DNA of 64,000 nt from Apostichopus californicus (GCA_020650975.1 JAIPMN010007394.1:1-64000); one strand, 5' to 3'; numbered from the stretch's first letter, positions 42,701-64,000 are shown. Notes: generated by a model from the sequence alone, not told the origin. A program made the numbers and translations.

Positions 42701-45700
42701 AGCCAAGGACAAGGAGGATCTGGAAAGAAATCGGAAACTCTTAGCGAAGAGGAAACCGACGACAGTGAACATTAATTCCAAACCAAACAAGAAGGCTTCC
42801 ATGTCCAACGGCCCGGACGACGGCTTCGCTAAACCGGCTAAGGCAGAGGACAACTCCCTCACTCCCACAGAGTATTACGAAAGAGACGAAATCTTCAAGT
42901 TGAGGCTAGTGGCTTTGAAAAAGGTAAGATCCTCTGAGGTGATACCTCGTGGGAAGTGAAAGATCCAGTTGGGTTAGGTGGGCTGTAACCAGGGGTGGGG
43001 TGGGTTGGGGGAAGTCACCCAGACCCCCTCCTCCTCTCCCACCTAGAACAAGCAACCAGAGATGTTCCTGTTTAACTCATATCACTATTTATCAATATGT
43101 ACTTGAGTGAGGGCCTGGACGAGCAAGTTGAGAGCGATCGGTGATGATTTAGGATGCATCCGTTTTCTTCTTACATTTCCTTTTTTAGGAGGAAGCCGAT
43201 CTCCAGGCAGAGCTACAGAAGCTTGAGAGAGATCGTAACGTCCACATACGTGAGTTGAAGCGTATTCAGAGCGAGGACCAGTCACAGTTCAAGGATTATC
43301 CAGTCTTGTCGGGGCGATATCTGTTACTACAACTGATTGGCAAGGGTGGCTTTAGTGAAGTGCATAAGGTAATTCAGAATCCATCAAATCACTGATTCAT
43401 CTGTCCGTTCTTGACATATATTTTGTATATCCCGTAGGATGTGAATGATGGTTACCCAGGGCAAATTATTTAAGGTTTGTTTTATGATTGTCCTTCGGAC
43501 AACCACCCAGGTCTTAGGTTTTATAAAAAACAGCAAAGTTGGTTGTCAGAAGAAGTGAAAAAGTAGCAAAATAACAAAGAATGACCGATATGTACACTGT
43601 AGGATAGATGTGTAGGTTTGGGTGAATAGAACCCCAACCCTATGTTTGGTAAAATGCCAGTTTGGGTGGATCATAGGCCAAACTGTTTTGTTTAAATATA
43701 TTTCAGTATCTCCACAGTGGTGGAGTGTGACGCCTATTATACATTTTTATTATACATTGTTAGTATTTAGTAACAATGCGATCCGATATTGAATGTGAAC
43801 AATTTGTCATAGGCCGGTCAACCCAATCCGCTGATTTTGGTGATCTCGGATCACCATGGGAGCAATGATAAATTTGCCTCCTAATCCATTTCGGCAATGT
43901 CAGAGTTTGCATGCTTTTCATGCAGGGGTCCATCATATCAGGTTTAAGTTTTCAATATCTATGACTCATGGTCGTATTGTAATTTTCTTTGTCGTCCATA
44001 TATATTTTTGCCCATATTTAATACCTTCTATAATCTCTCTTTTTTTTTCCAGGGATTTGATGTTAAGGAACAGAGGTACATGGCCTGTAAGATTCATCAA
44101 CTTTCGAAAGAATGGAAAGAGGACAAGAAAGCCAATTACATCAAGTAAGCTACAATCAGTAAAGGACTCAAAAGTAAAAAAATCGGTTCAGGGAAAAGCG
44201 AGCATGATTAACGATTGCGGTATAAATTGAGCCTAACGAGGCACCGTCACAACAAAAACAACAACAGAAAACTTGTAAGGGCACTGCAAGAAGTGACCAT
44301 TAAGTGGAGTACGTAGTCCAGGCTTAAACCTTGACTGGCAGCAAATTTAGAAAGGCCACAAAGGCGGCAAAGTTAGCAATGGCTGAAAAACTTGTAAAGT
44401 GGTATAGCACCAAGTGACCAATTATAAGGTTTCTAAGTTTTCTTTCCTAATTAAAATATAATTAAAAGCACTTTTTGCAAATGACAACATTGTCAAAATT
44501 TTTATTTCTCTCTCACTTAAATGGTATGTGTATTGCCAGGTGTCAGAAAATCAACATTAAAAGGCAGCAAAATGTAGTGAGGTGGCATCGTTATATAGAA
44601 AATATCATCTACGTATAGTAATAATTCTGTATTGAAGAAAGCAGTCCAAAACAGAATTTGATCCTGGGTTGTGTACTTGAATACAGACAAATATATTTAT
44701 TTTCATATTTATAAGCATCTTGTTCTGCTTATACCAGAGTGTCACCTTCTTCTGCTAATAACATCCATCGCTGACGTTAATATTTTCAATCTTCTGTTTT
44801 TCTCCCTCCTTTACAGACACGCTCTTAGAGAATATGAAATTCATAAAAGTTTGGACCACTGCAGGGTTATCAAATTATTTGATGTATTTGAAATAGATTC
44901 CAACTCGTAAGTATAAATCTCGCCTTCAAATGCAGTGGCTTCGTCTAATGAAGCTGCTATTGTTTTAATTTGATGATAGGAGTTATATACCAGTTTAGCT
45001 TGTACTAGTTCCTCATTGTACCATTGAAAGCTCTTTATCTAACATAGTTAGTTGGTTTTGATGTTTTGTGTGGGTTTGAGTGTGATGCCTGCTTTACTAA
45101 GATGTCTTAAGAAAGAGAAAGTTGGATTGATCTCATACTTTGGTTGTGGATGCCACATATTGAGTAAATGATGCCTATTGTTTAAGTGCAGGTCAAAGGT
45201 CAGCAGACCTCAGATATGTCAAAACTTTGTAAAGACCTATATATAAAGCATGGAAAACTTTGATGGATCTCTTACTTTGAATGTGGATACCATATATTGA
45301 GAAGCATAAGCCAAATGTTTGACAGTGAATATCAAAGGTCAGCAGAGGTCAAACAAAATGTTGGAACCTTGTAAACATTCAAGAGAAACTGGTACATTTG
45401 AGTCCTGAATTATTTTTGCTAATTTCTAAAAGTTCCTGGTTCAACTTGGCAAAGATAGGTGTCAAGCAATGTCTTCTCTTCTCATTGAAAGAGGTGCAAG
45501 TAGTTGGTAAGTTAATGAAAACAAATAAGTGCAGTACACCCATTTATATGCAATGTAGGCTAGTTTAGAGTAATCTGCTGGTAAAGTCTAGAAAGTGCAG
45601 GCTAAATAACGATAGTTCGTTATAAGCAGTAATAAATTATCCTGTTTTTCTGGACATGATTGCAAGCAATAATGTGATCTTTTTTCCTTCCACAGATTCT

Positions 45701-48700
45701 GTACGGTCTTAGATTATTGTCCAGGTAATGACTTGGACTTTTACCTAAAGCAACACAAGACCATCACAGAGAGGGAAGCAAAGTCCATCATAGCCCAGGT
45801 CGTTCACGCTCTCAAATACCTCAACGAGAGAAAACCACCCATTATCCATTATGACCTCAAACCGGGTAAGAACTGTGCACACAGTGCGAGGTATTATTGA
45901 TTATGTACTATTCAAGACCTTAGAAACCAATGTGTGCCTTATCTGAGGTTTCCATGCTCTGTAAACCATGGAAATGCAGCTTTTAAAAATAGAAAGTATA
46001 GATTGCTTAAGCCTTTGAGACTTGTGCTCTGATACATGTGTCTAAAGATGGCCATACCAAACAAGAAAGATACCCTGTTCCTAAGGACAGAATATGTGGC
46101 AAAATGAATGAAGGCTTCCGGCAAAACCCAGACGAGTATGTAGAGTATGTAGTACGTAGAGTATATCATTTGTAGAGTATGTAATGTGTAGAGTATGTAG
46201 TATATAGAGTATAACATGTAGAGTATGTAGTCTGTAGAGTATGTAGTATGTATAGTATAACATATGTAGAGTATGTAATGTGTAGAGTATGTAGTATGTA
46301 TAGTATATCATATGTAGAGTATGTAGTGTGTAGAGTATGTAGTATATAGAGTATGTAGTCTGTATAGTATGTATTTTTATGTAGAGTATGTGGTATGTTT
46401 AGTATATCATATCATATGTAGTATAGAGAGTATGAAGTATGTAGAGTATGTAGTATGTTGAGTATGTAGAATATTATTTAGAGTATGTAGTTTGTAGAGT
46501 ATTTAGTTTGTATAGTATGTAGAGTATGTTTGTGTGTAGAGAATATTGAATATTATGTAGAATATGTAGTTTGTAGAGTATTTAGTTTGTAGAGTATATA
46601 TTATGTAGAATATGTAGTTTGTAGAGTATTTAGTTTTTATAGTATTTAGAGAATGTAGTATGTAGAGTATGGTTGTGTGTAGAGTATGTAGAATATTATG
46701 TAGAATATGTAGTTTGTAGAGTATTTAGTTTGTACAGTATGTATTAAGCAGAGTATGTAGTGTAGAATAGGTAGTGTGTAGAGTAATTAGTATATAGAGT
46801 ATACAGAGTATGAATATGTAGTATTATGTAGAGTATGTAGTATATAGAGTATGTATTGTAGAGTATATAAGAATGTAGAATATTATGTAGAATATGTAGT
46901 TTGAAGAGCATATAGTTTGTACAGTATTGTATTAAGCAGAGTATGTAGTGTGTAGAGTATGTAGTATATAGAGTATACAGAGTATGAAATATGTAGTATT
47001 ATGTAGAGTATGTAGTATATGTAGTATGTATTGTAGAGTATATGTAGTATGTAGAATATCATGTAGAAAAAGTTTGTAGAGTATTTAGTTTGTAGAGTAT
47101 GTAGAGTATGTACTATGTAGAGTGTGTAATATGTAATATTGTTTAGTATGTGGAGTATGCAGCTGCTTACCAATGTACTTCAGGATCTGATATCTAACCT
47201 CATCTAACCTTTCATCCACAGGTAACATCCTCCTCATGACTGGGCATGTTAGCGGGGAAATCAAGCTGACAGATTTTGGCCTGTCCAAGATCATGGACGA
47301 TGATCATTTCAATTCCTCAGAGGGAGGCATGGATCTTACATCACAAGGGGCTGGAACTTACTGGTCAGTATTAATAGTATGTGTGTTGTTAATATGGCAT
47401 TTAAGTAAATAAATAAAGGTATTTTTATTATGGTCAAGCAGTGATGTGAGTGAATCATTTTCTTTTTCTATTCAGAAAAGAAGGAGAAGCATGGAAGATA
47501 CCCGGGGTGGGGGAGGGGAGGACAGAGGGGAGGGGAGGATGGAGGGGGGGGAATGAGGAGGGGTAATTATGTGGTTATACCATGTTCATCTGTTACCCCC
47601 TTAAAATGGTCCTGTTCTCTTCACCCAGGTATTTGCCACCAGAGTGCTTTGTAGTTGGTAAGGATCCTCCGAAAATCTCCTCCAAGGTGGACGTGTGGTC
47701 TGTAGGCATTATATTCTATCAGTGTTTATATGGAAAGAAGGTAAGTCGATTACGTTAATATCATTATCATCGATCTCCCCATTACATGTCATGTCTCCAC
47801 GTCAAGAGAAGAAAAAAGGGGCTTGGAATTTGGATCTTACTTAGCTGTATGTGCATGAATGGTTGCCAAATAATGCTAGCAAGGTTCAAACGCTATGCAG
47901 CAGCTGGGTTACGTTTGTAATTGGTCAACTGCTTCACAGACGTATCGGAATTTTTCAGACAATATTGTAGTCAAATGTGGGATCATTACCACACACAGAT
48001 ATTTTATTGCTCAAGAAAACACCAATTAGCCATCTAGGAATGCAGTCAGTCAAAAATGCAGGTTTTTTTTTCTTCGACCTAATCTAATTTTATTCAGAAA
48101 TCGTGAGTAGTCTATGCAATTGTGATTAACTGGTCGCAGCTAAATTTAGTATCTACTTGGAGAAATAGAATTGGAACTGGTTGAAGTAGATGAATGGTTG
48201 TGTCATTTCGGTGATGAAATGTTAATGACTTGTCCCTGAAACACGATAACTTGAAAATCTTTAGAATTCCTGTTCGTCTTTCTCTGAGTTTTTTGGTATG
48301 TTCTCATAAAATGAAAGAATTCTTGATCCACCTGGCTTGATTGATATCCATTGATATTCGATTTGATTTGATTTTGATTTTGCACACAGCCATTTGGTCA
48401 CAACCTCTCTCAAGCCAGTATATTGGAGCAAAACACTATACTAAAAGCCACAGATGTGCAGTTTCCTCCTAAACCTGTGGTCAGCAATGAGGCTAAGGTA
48501 CAGTATAGAAATTGATACAAGCCCCTCCTACTCTAATCTTTTTCCCCTCCATCCCACCTTCCCCCCCCAACCCACCAACCTCAGTTCAATAAGTACATCT
48601 TCCAAGTGCCTTAGACATGAAAGGTAGCCGTAGGGCTGTAGGTCACAGTAAATAGCAGTGGATGCCATGTTGGACAACAAAATCACCCTAATTTCAGTAA

Positions 48701-49105
48701 AATTTGCACTGTTGCATGTAAGCTCTGGCCAAGGTAGCAATATCTAAGTTGAAGCTTTCATTTACAGAGGAGAAGCCTGTCCCCTCTGTCAAATTCTCGA
48801 CTATTCCAGTGACGCACAGTTTCTCCATTACTTTATTTTTGATGGGTTTCTGATTTTTTCAAACTTTTTCCTCACAGGAGTTCATCCGTTGTTGTTTGGT
48901 GTACAACAAGGATATCAGATGCGACGTCCTCACTCTGTCCAGGAATGCCTACCTCTCCCCGAGCAACAGGAGGGCGGCATCTAACAACAACGCCAACAGC
49001 AGCTCTTCTTCCAGCGGTGGTAACCAACTCTCCTCGGGGGGCAACACAGGCTACTTCAGCAGCCATTCACCGCTGAACACCATCCCCGTGGACAACAGCT
49101 CGTAA
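36705..49105 (+). CDS. TLK: Tousled-like serine/threonine kinase, complete, 17 coding exons
   Basis: TLK is a nuclear kinase that phosphorylates the histone chaperone ASF1 during replication-coupled chromatin assembly. The first coding exon starts after an acceptor at 36,680. Coding exons: 36705-36851, 37322-37394, 38528-38562, 39183-39239, 39824-39922, 40486-40578, 41560-41670, 41842-41978, 42686-42923, 43189-43368, 44053-44144, 44817-44906, 45696-45865, 47222-47363, 47629-47740, 48390-48497, 48878-49105. All are GT-AG, in frame, 703 aa. The N-terminus (LELLEARF) and KISEYF match vertebrate TLKs. Coiled-coil about 138-345 includes LRLGQF and WSDGYAF. Kinase domain: Gly loop GKGGFSEV 381-388, Lys403, HYDLKPGN with Asp504, DFG 525-527, TYWYLPPE in the activation segment. 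The tail is Ser/Asn/Gly-rich. Human TLK1/2 are about 60 residues longer, mostly N-terminal, so a small exon could be missed between 39.9 and 40.5 kb. It is probably co-orthologous to TLK1 and TLK2. Confidence 0.96.
38181..38206. repeat. 11-bp perfect hairpin in a TLK intron
   Basis: AGAGAGGTGTT, loop CATA, AACACCTCTCT. It lies next to a G-rich tract (38,129-38,154). This is a short foldback of unknown origin. Confidence 0.8.
38900..39540. repeat. Diverged direct repeat pair flanking TLK exon at 39,183-39,239
   Basis: Segments at about 38,918-39,060 and 39,385-39,520 share ATTGTAARATYTGCTGATRG, a CGACTTAGA-like block and TCTCMYACTGYCCGGTA-like blocks at matching spacing. Identity is moderate. 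It is probably two copies of one dispersed repeat. Confidence 0.5.
40166..40192. repeat. (GT)n dinucleotide microsatellite
   Basis: Short GTGTGT tract in the TLK intron upstream of the exon at 40,486. Confidence 0.85.
40225..40400. repeat. Dispersed repeat carrying a perfect AGGTCA DR1
   Basis: It contains AGGTCAAAGGTCA (40,313-40,325), then GGGTCACC and GGGGTCAA, then ACCTTGTAAACATG. The same block order recurs at about 45,100-45,400 in a later TLK intron, so this is a dispersed repeat and not a local regulatory design. Confidence 0.6.
42114..42308. repeat. 39-bp minisatellite in a TLK intron
   Basis: Five copies of CATATTCATGATTATGCATT plus GAGTGTACAATTAATGAAT. The fourth has an 8-bp insertion. 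It starts about 135 bp after the donor of the exon ending at 41,978. Confidence 0.9.
45080..45420. repeat. Dispersed repeat with AGGTCA direct repeats (two tandem parts)
   Basis: AGGTCAAAGGTCA at 45,190-45,202 and related AAAGGTCAGCAGAGGTCA near 45,333. Each is followed by CTTGTAAA, as in the copy at 40.3 kb. Two related subunits lie in tandem. Confidence 0.6.
46130..47160. repeat. About 1-kb GTAGAGTAT minisatellite in a TLK intron
   Basis: Dozens of degenerate copies of GTAGAGTATGTAGTAT with higher-order blocks, for example two related blocks near 46.7-46.8 and 46.9-47.0 kb. It fills most of the intron between the HYDLKP and DFG exons of the kinase and stops about 60 bp before the acceptor at 47,221. 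Confidence 0.95.
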
Positions 49106-49202
49106 TGACAGCTGAAAACGTAGGAAGAATTGATGCTTGCTTAGCCACTTCAGGAAGTCAGCTGATCTTGAAACGTGAATTAAAATCTGGAAAGGTTCCG
49201 CA

Positions 49203-49489
49203 GGTGAAAGAGGTACCGTGACAGCTGCTCGCAAGGTTTCCAGTCGGTACGAGGTGAAAAAGGTACCGTGACAGCTCGCAAGGTTTTCAGTCGGTACGAG
49301 GTGAAAGAGGTACCGTGACAGCTTGCAAGGTTTCCAGTCGGTACGAGGTGAAAGAGGTATCGTGACAGCTCGCAAGGTTTTCAGTCGGTATGAGGTGAAG
49401 GAGGTACCATGACAGCTCGCAAAGTTTTCAGTCTGTACTAGGTGAAAGAGGTACCGTAACAGCTCGCGAGGTTTTCAGTGGGTACACTT
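49203..49489 (+). repeat. 47-bp minisatellite in the TLK 3' UTR, six copies
   Basis: Units contain GGTGAAAGAGGTACCGTGAC, AGCTCGCAAGG and TTTTCAGTCGGTACGA. Copies start near 49,203, 49,252, 49,299, 49,346, 49,393 and 49,440, and the first has a small insertion. If the UTR assignment is right, they are part of the mature mRNA. Confidence 0.9.
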
Positions 49490-50039
49490 TCGGAGAGACC
49501 GATCGATCGATCTTCGGCCGTTGAAGATTCAGAGAGGGTTTCCATCAAGATGAGGAAGAAGTTGGATTCTGCTCGGTGTCTAAGTTGGAAGACTTGCATA
49601 CATCGAAGAGCTCACGTGACGATTGTGTTGATGCTGATGGTTGTTTGAATTGCTTTGTAGCATGTACGAGCCAAAAATTGGGCCATCATTGCTAGAAATC
49701 GTACAGCTGTGGGTGTGCCTTGGGTCTGTATCTCCCTCCCAATTGCATCTGGAAGTTGAATTGCCAAAAGGTAACACTTCCTTGTTTTGATCGGGCTCAG
49801 AGGGACCAGTGTGTTCAAAGAATTATTGAGTTAAAAAGTTAAAAGGAGATATGTAGACAATCAGAGACCCTGGATCAGTCAATTACTTTTGCGTGTATTA
49901 CAGAGTATGGAGTTGCAGTGCTCCGTGACATCATAGCAGCTACTGAACTGGACTGTAGGTCGAGGGTCATATGTAAATGTCCCAACTCCATCTATCCTGT
50001 AAAATGTGTATGAAGGCTCCCCCACCCCCTTTACGAACA

Positions 50040-50045
50040 AATAAA
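50040..50045 (+). terminator. TLK: TLK poly(A) signal AATAAA
   Basis: Canonical AATAAA about 935 bp after the TLK stop, followed within 20-30 bp by a GT-rich stretch (GTAGTTTTCTGTTG). It is the best candidate cleavage signal for the kinase transcript. Confidence 0.65.
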
Positions 50046-52641
50046 GTATGTAGTTTTCTGTTGAACATACAGTTGAAAAAAAAGACTCTTTTATCTTTTC
50101 TTAAAAGAAGTAAAACTCAAATATCATTTATGCTGTCTTAAAACCAAAAAATATAATTCTCTGCAAGTTGAAACACCTGAAAGTTCTCAGAAACTGTGGA
50201 TGGTCAAATTACCAAATTTGATGCCCAGTGTTACCAAATTGTAATTATAGCAGGACTTAAATGTTCGTATGTGAGCATTCTCTTTCTGACTTTTTCGGAG
50301 GCAACAACCAGATGTGGTTTTGTTCGATGCACCAGCTTGATTTAACATCGTGTGTAACACTAAACAGAATGATGAGCATGCAGAGTGCAAAAGTATTCTC
50401 AAAGGTATGTCCATATTATCTGTTTGGCCGAACTTTCCGAACCCATAATCGAAATATCGTAATGAGGTATCCTGTCTGGGTATGGCACCGAGTTAATGTC
50501 AGGCGAACCTCTGACGTGTTTGGTTGACAAAACACTCTCTTTCACATCAAGCAGAACTTTCTGTCCATAGTTTTATCAAGCCTATAAAAAACAGGACCTA
50601 AAAGTTGAGAAGACATAGAAATTGCTTTGTAGCTGGAAAGTTCAACAGTGTCTCTCTTTTGTTTCTTATGCTAAAAGTGTACTGTGTAGCACTAATGTGT
50701 AACATCACAACTGTTGGGTATCTGTTCACAGTTTAAACGAGGTTTTTTATACGATGTGTGGGAAGAGTGGTACAAATTCTCTTGGACCAATCATTGTCTA
50801 GATGTCAGGGGTAACTCAAAGGAACAGATCGGCCCTCTTCATAGTCCCTTCATTTCTCAGCTCTCATAAATTGACCGTTTGGCAGCGAGCTGGGCCATTC
50901 TTTGGAACGGAGAAGCCAACTGTTTGAAAATTTTTGCTCTTATCTTCTCCTTTTTTCTTTTTTATCTAGAAAGTTTTCATTATCATTCTCTTTACGAGAG
51001 ACGTTTTTTTTAAAATCTCATATGCATAGCCTTGTGATTTGTAACACTCCTTTATATATGTTATTCACGTCTTGGCGATTAAGGGGTGTGGGGGTGAAAT
51101 AAGCGAGAATGATAATCATTTGAGTTTTGCAGAATATTTGAATTAATTTATTTTGTTAGAAATGTATTAGGTTGATTTTGCTGTCTTGGGGCCAAAGTGG
51201 TTTGAACCAACCTTTGCTGAGTTATAATTCTCCAGTAAATCACAGTTGTGATTTGCAATGTGGATGGCATATGAGGGGCGGGGGAGATATTGTGTCAATA
51301 AGTTTTGAATAATTTGAAACATAACATGTTCATTCCTAACAGAACACAAAGGAAAATTCATCTTTTTATATCTGGTCTAGGGGTACAGCATGTGTGTGCC
51401 TCTCCAGTGGAATAGGGGGTGGGGAGGGAGGGGGGGGTGAGAAGAGTGAGTAGTTTCAACTTCACTGTGGGGTGGCAGGGATCCATCATCTTCTCATACA
51501 AATGTGTATCCATTGTTTCAAGTAGGTTTCACTCTCCATTTTTCCTGCCTACAGATGCTATCAGTTCAAAGCATGTTATTTGTACTGTATGGGTTTGCTT
51601 GTCATGCAAATGCCTTTTTTTATATTTCGAAGGATCATAAGAAACTGTTCCTGAAGATTACTTTCGTGGAAATACCTGCCGGTTTCTAGATACAACCTAA
51701 AAAAGGCAGTCACGTTGTTTGTTTCTTAAGCACACATCGTTGTTATTTGTTCTATATTACATTCTCACAGTTCACTGGATATGAAGCCATACCCCTGGGG
51801 GCGTGTTGGTGGGGTTTAGAGTGAGAGGCAGGGGGAGGGGAGCGGAAGAGGGCTGTAAGCTGGTAGCACAGGGCTAAACAAAGTTGTATGATAGGTCTTA
51901 TAGAAATCTTGTAATGCAAGGTGTTCACAAAATCTCAAATCACTGATCTTATGTTAATTTGTAGGTTGAACGCAAAATTATATTGAATGCTATGTTGAAA
52001 TTTGTTCACTATTTTTAAGCCAATTCATATTCTTAATTGGTCCAAATAAGTAACTTAAATCCCTCAATTTTTTCCCCCTTTTTTTTGCAATATGTACGGT
52101 AGTTTCATTTTTGTGATGAAAGATGCATTTACACTATGTTCATGATATGAAAACATTTTGTGTTCACCTCATCCACAATGAATTGGTTAGATTTGTTATT
52201 TCATCAACAAGGTTTGGTATCCGTTGATTAAAGCCGATGGATTTGACAATCACCATCAGCTAGAAAGTTAAAAGTTGTCATCGTTATTTTTGTGTATGAC
52301 CGGCTGCAAAATCGTAGCTCAAACAGAAATCGTAGCTCAAACGGCTGTTTAATTTGAGTTTGGATCACTAATGTAGATCAAGGTTAGTCACGTCATTCAT
52401 TAAATAAGGAACAAATGTTTTCGCTATCTTTGTTGTTTGTATGAGAATATTGTTCTAGCTGATAAAAAAGAAAGTGAAGAAAACTGGCTACTACCATATT
52501 ACTTGGCTTTGAAACAGCACTTTGCATTGACTGGGGTAGATTATGGTGATAGCACCTTCCCCACTACTTCTTCTACACATCTTACATGTTTAAAGTGTTA
52601 AAACATTACGATAACCTCTGATGAATCAAAGTAATCTGGGT

Positions 52642-52725
52642 GTTGTTCACCATTGTGATGTTGTTCACCACCGTGACGACGTTCACCAAGGCGACGTCGT
52701 TCACCATGGTGACGACGTTCACCAG
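52642..52725. repeat. 18-bp tandem repeat, about 4.6 copies
   Basis: Units such as TTGTTCACCATTGTGATG, TTGTTCACCACCGTGACG and TCGTTCACCATGGTGACG. The CACCATGGTG core is palindromic. Confidence 0.85.
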
Positions 52726-54023
52726 GATTACACGGTACCATATTTTTCGGCTATCCATGAAAAAGGCAACAGTACAAGTGTGTTTACGTTTGATCCATTG
52801 CTTATTTCAATGGATATGCTCGTCCCATATTAGGTAAGATTGATGCAAAGGTAAAATTGTAATTTAATGGAGGTCATTTCAAGGCAAATCCTCATACCTT
52901 GCTTTTTCCTCTTCATATAAAAAGTTTCTGGTACAATTTTCAAAATTAATGCCAAACAAGTGGAGAGTGTAGCTTTTACAATATCAAAAAACATTGTTAG
53001 TATCACATTATTGATTTCAATTGGAGATGTACCTTTTTGTTTCTGTTTGAATACACGTACATGAATGTAAAGAGAACAATCTTGAAGTTCGAAGAGGGAC
53101 AAACGTTATTGAATCGTTGGCGACAAATTTAAGAAATGCAATAATAGGTTGAGGAGTGTTACAAAATACAATTTGCAGATGAGGATATGTAAAGAGATGA
53201 ATGCATTTCTTTCTTTATTTATTTCTCTCGTGTTTTTGCTTTTCATTTCTTTGGGCGAACCTCAAGTGACATGGGAAGGTTTTTTCATCTGGATAATACT
53301 TGACATAATCAACCCACTAAACATGAAAGGCATTTATTAGTGTGCCCTCCACAAACAAAATGAAATAAAAACACTTAAAAATAAAACATTTCTTAGTAAC
53401 CATAGCTCTAAAGTTAGAGGGTCCTGCAGTTTCCTCTCTCATAAGCCATCTTTAGCATAGCAAGTAGCCTAACCTGTAACATTACTATTTACATCATGTA
53501 ACATTAGTAAGTAAAGTCTTAAATTACTTGTGAATTGTTTGACGGTATCGTTGTTGGAGAAATATGACAACATGAGGAATGCAGGGAAAGCAAACAACCA
53601 GTATTCTTTTAAATTAATCAACATAATTATGTTGACTGTTTGGCGAGCTCGAGTTTTCAATATCCAATAATCATTAATCAAAGAGACTTCCTGAACAGCC
53701 GCTGATATTTGACTCATATTTAGACTGTGCTTCTGTCAGCACTGGCACCCCCCCTCCCCCTTCCCAGAATCGACCCTCCCCCATCCTTCCCACATCCTTT
53801 TCCAAATACTAACATTTCCCAGTATGTTTCTTTTCTTCGATTAACAGGGATGAGCCTGTGGTAAAAGAAATCACGGAACTTTGCAAAAATTGCGGTATAG
53901 GCTCCAGTTTGCGGACGCTACAGTGTGTTAGGATAATAGTTTTGTCCCCGAGGTAGAAAAGAAATCACGGATATTCCGCGAATTCGCGGAAAAAGCTCAT
54001 GTCTGGATTAAGGTAAAATAATT

Positions 54024-54029
54024 TTTATT
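54024..54029 (-). terminator. DDX23: DDX23 poly(A) signal AATAAA (minus strand)
   Basis: TTTATT on the plus strand reads AATAAA on the gene strand, about 250 bases after the DDX23 stop. No competing hexamer closer to the stop was noticed. Confidence 0.5.
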
Positions 54030-54280
54030 CCCATAGTCCGATTAATGGAATACCTACTTAAGAGTAGAAGTGGCCCGAGAAGCTCCATCAACTTGAAATG
54101 TCAGCAATTAAGGCAATTAAGAGAGTAAACAACAACAACTGTACCTAATATACATGTAGCACTGTTTCCAAGCCACTTTGTGGAATTGTTTTAAGACGAG
54201 TAAAGATCGTTCTTTCTCTATTCCTGAGGTTAATGTCTCCAGGTTATCGAATCGGTCTAAAGATTAGAACGCTGACGTTA

Positions 54281-63624
<9,344 letters not shown>

Positions 63625-63827
63625 CTGATGGACGATAGATTGAGATGATCATGACAGTCTCTGATGAACTTCCAATACTCACTAATACTTGCTTGACAAA
63701 TAGTGAAGGTGCAATCATTGAGACATACAAGTAATACAAAAGAATATTTCGTTTCATCTCTCCCCTCTCTCTTTCTCACTCTCTCTCCACCTCTCTCTCA
63801 GACTTCAGTGATACTTTTCCCAGACTT

Positions 63828-64000
63828 CGAATCAGTGGCGGAGCGTCCATACAGTCGGGGGGGGGGGGGGGCGGATCCCTCCCTGATGGACTCAAATGGA
63901 CTGCTGGCGCCCTTTTCAGCTTTTTACCACTTTTTACTTATTCGCGATTATTGACTTCCTATTGCGCTCTCATCTACCTATTGACATTTGTCACATTTTG
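63828..64000. repeat. G-rich dispersed repeat at the right edge
   Basis: AGTGGCGGAGCGTCCATAC is followed by a run of about 13 G and GGATCCCTCCCTGATGG. It looks like a MITE or dispersed-repeat end and lies in the DDX23 intron that continues past the window. Confidence 0.4.

Larger units (their letters stand above)
49106..50065 (+). other. TLK: TLK 3' UTR
   Basis: Sequence from the TLK stop codon to shortly after the AATAAA at 50,040-50,045, about 935 nt if that signal is used. It contains the 47-bp minisatellite. The end is inferred. Confidence 0.6.
50066..54280. other. Gene-free stretch between TLK and DDX23
   Basis: The two genes converge here. No exon is supported on either strand. It holds G-rich tracts (about 51.41-51.44 and 51.82 kb), a small 18-bp repeat at 52.64 kb, a possible dispersed repeat at about 53.85-54.0 kb (two AGAAATCACGGA blocks) and the DDX23 3' UTR at the right end. 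Confidence 0.5.

Noticed and set aside
46081-47173. Tyr/Leu/His-rich minus-strand frames
   Set aside because: Translations of the degenerate GTAGAGTAT array in a TLK intron.

Overview
The window is animal nuclear DNA. Genes are split into many GT-AG exons, codon use is unbiased, and introns and intergenic DNA are packed with microsatellites, private minisatellites, tRNA-derived SINE-like copies, G-rich MITE-like copies and a Penelope-type ribozyme. The overall look suggests a marine invertebrate deuterostome (echinoderm-like, perhaps a sea cucumber). That placement is an inference from repeat style and protein similarity, not a measurement.

Layout. Bases 1-16,391 are gene-poor. They hold a class A GPCR exon (5082-5274, +), a probable single-exon type II membrane protein (8374-9327, -), several simple repeats and two or three MITE-like copies. 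From 16,392 to 33,820 on the minus strand lies a complete DHX8 (PRP22) splicing helicase. I could join its 19 coding exons without a frame break into 1203 residues. A roughly 2 kb spacer separates it from a divergent tousled-like kinase gene (TLK) on the plus strand. TLK has a candidate non-coding first exon ending at 35,867 and 17 coding exons from 36,705 to 49,105 (703 residues), with a poly(A) signal near 50,040. After about 4 kb without genes, the minus strand carries 12 coding exons of DDX23 (PRP28; 54,281-63,624). These give 655 C-terminal residues including the whole helicase core; the N-terminal exons lie beyond the right edge.

How the genes relate. DHX8/PRP22 releases mature mRNA and proofreads the 3' splice site. 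DDX23/PRP28 acts at the 5' splice site, swapping U1 for U6. TLK is a nuclear chromatin-assembly kinase. The shared neighbourhood may be chance.

Main second-look points. (1) A 40-base hammerhead-ribozyme match lacking stem III (22,276-22,314), of the type known from Penelope-like elements. (2) Repeated duplication of exon/5'-splice-site junctions inside the two splicing-helicase genes: an 11-unit, 30-bp array grown from the DHX8 exon 14 donor, a 122-bp duplication of the exon 7 donor, and a decayed copy of a DDX23 exon end. (3) Two inverted SINE copies flanking one DDX23 exon, a layout known to favour circular RNA. (4) A perfect 30-bp palindrome in the DHX8/TLK spacer. (5) Different private minisatellites in most DHX8 introns, many close to splice sites.
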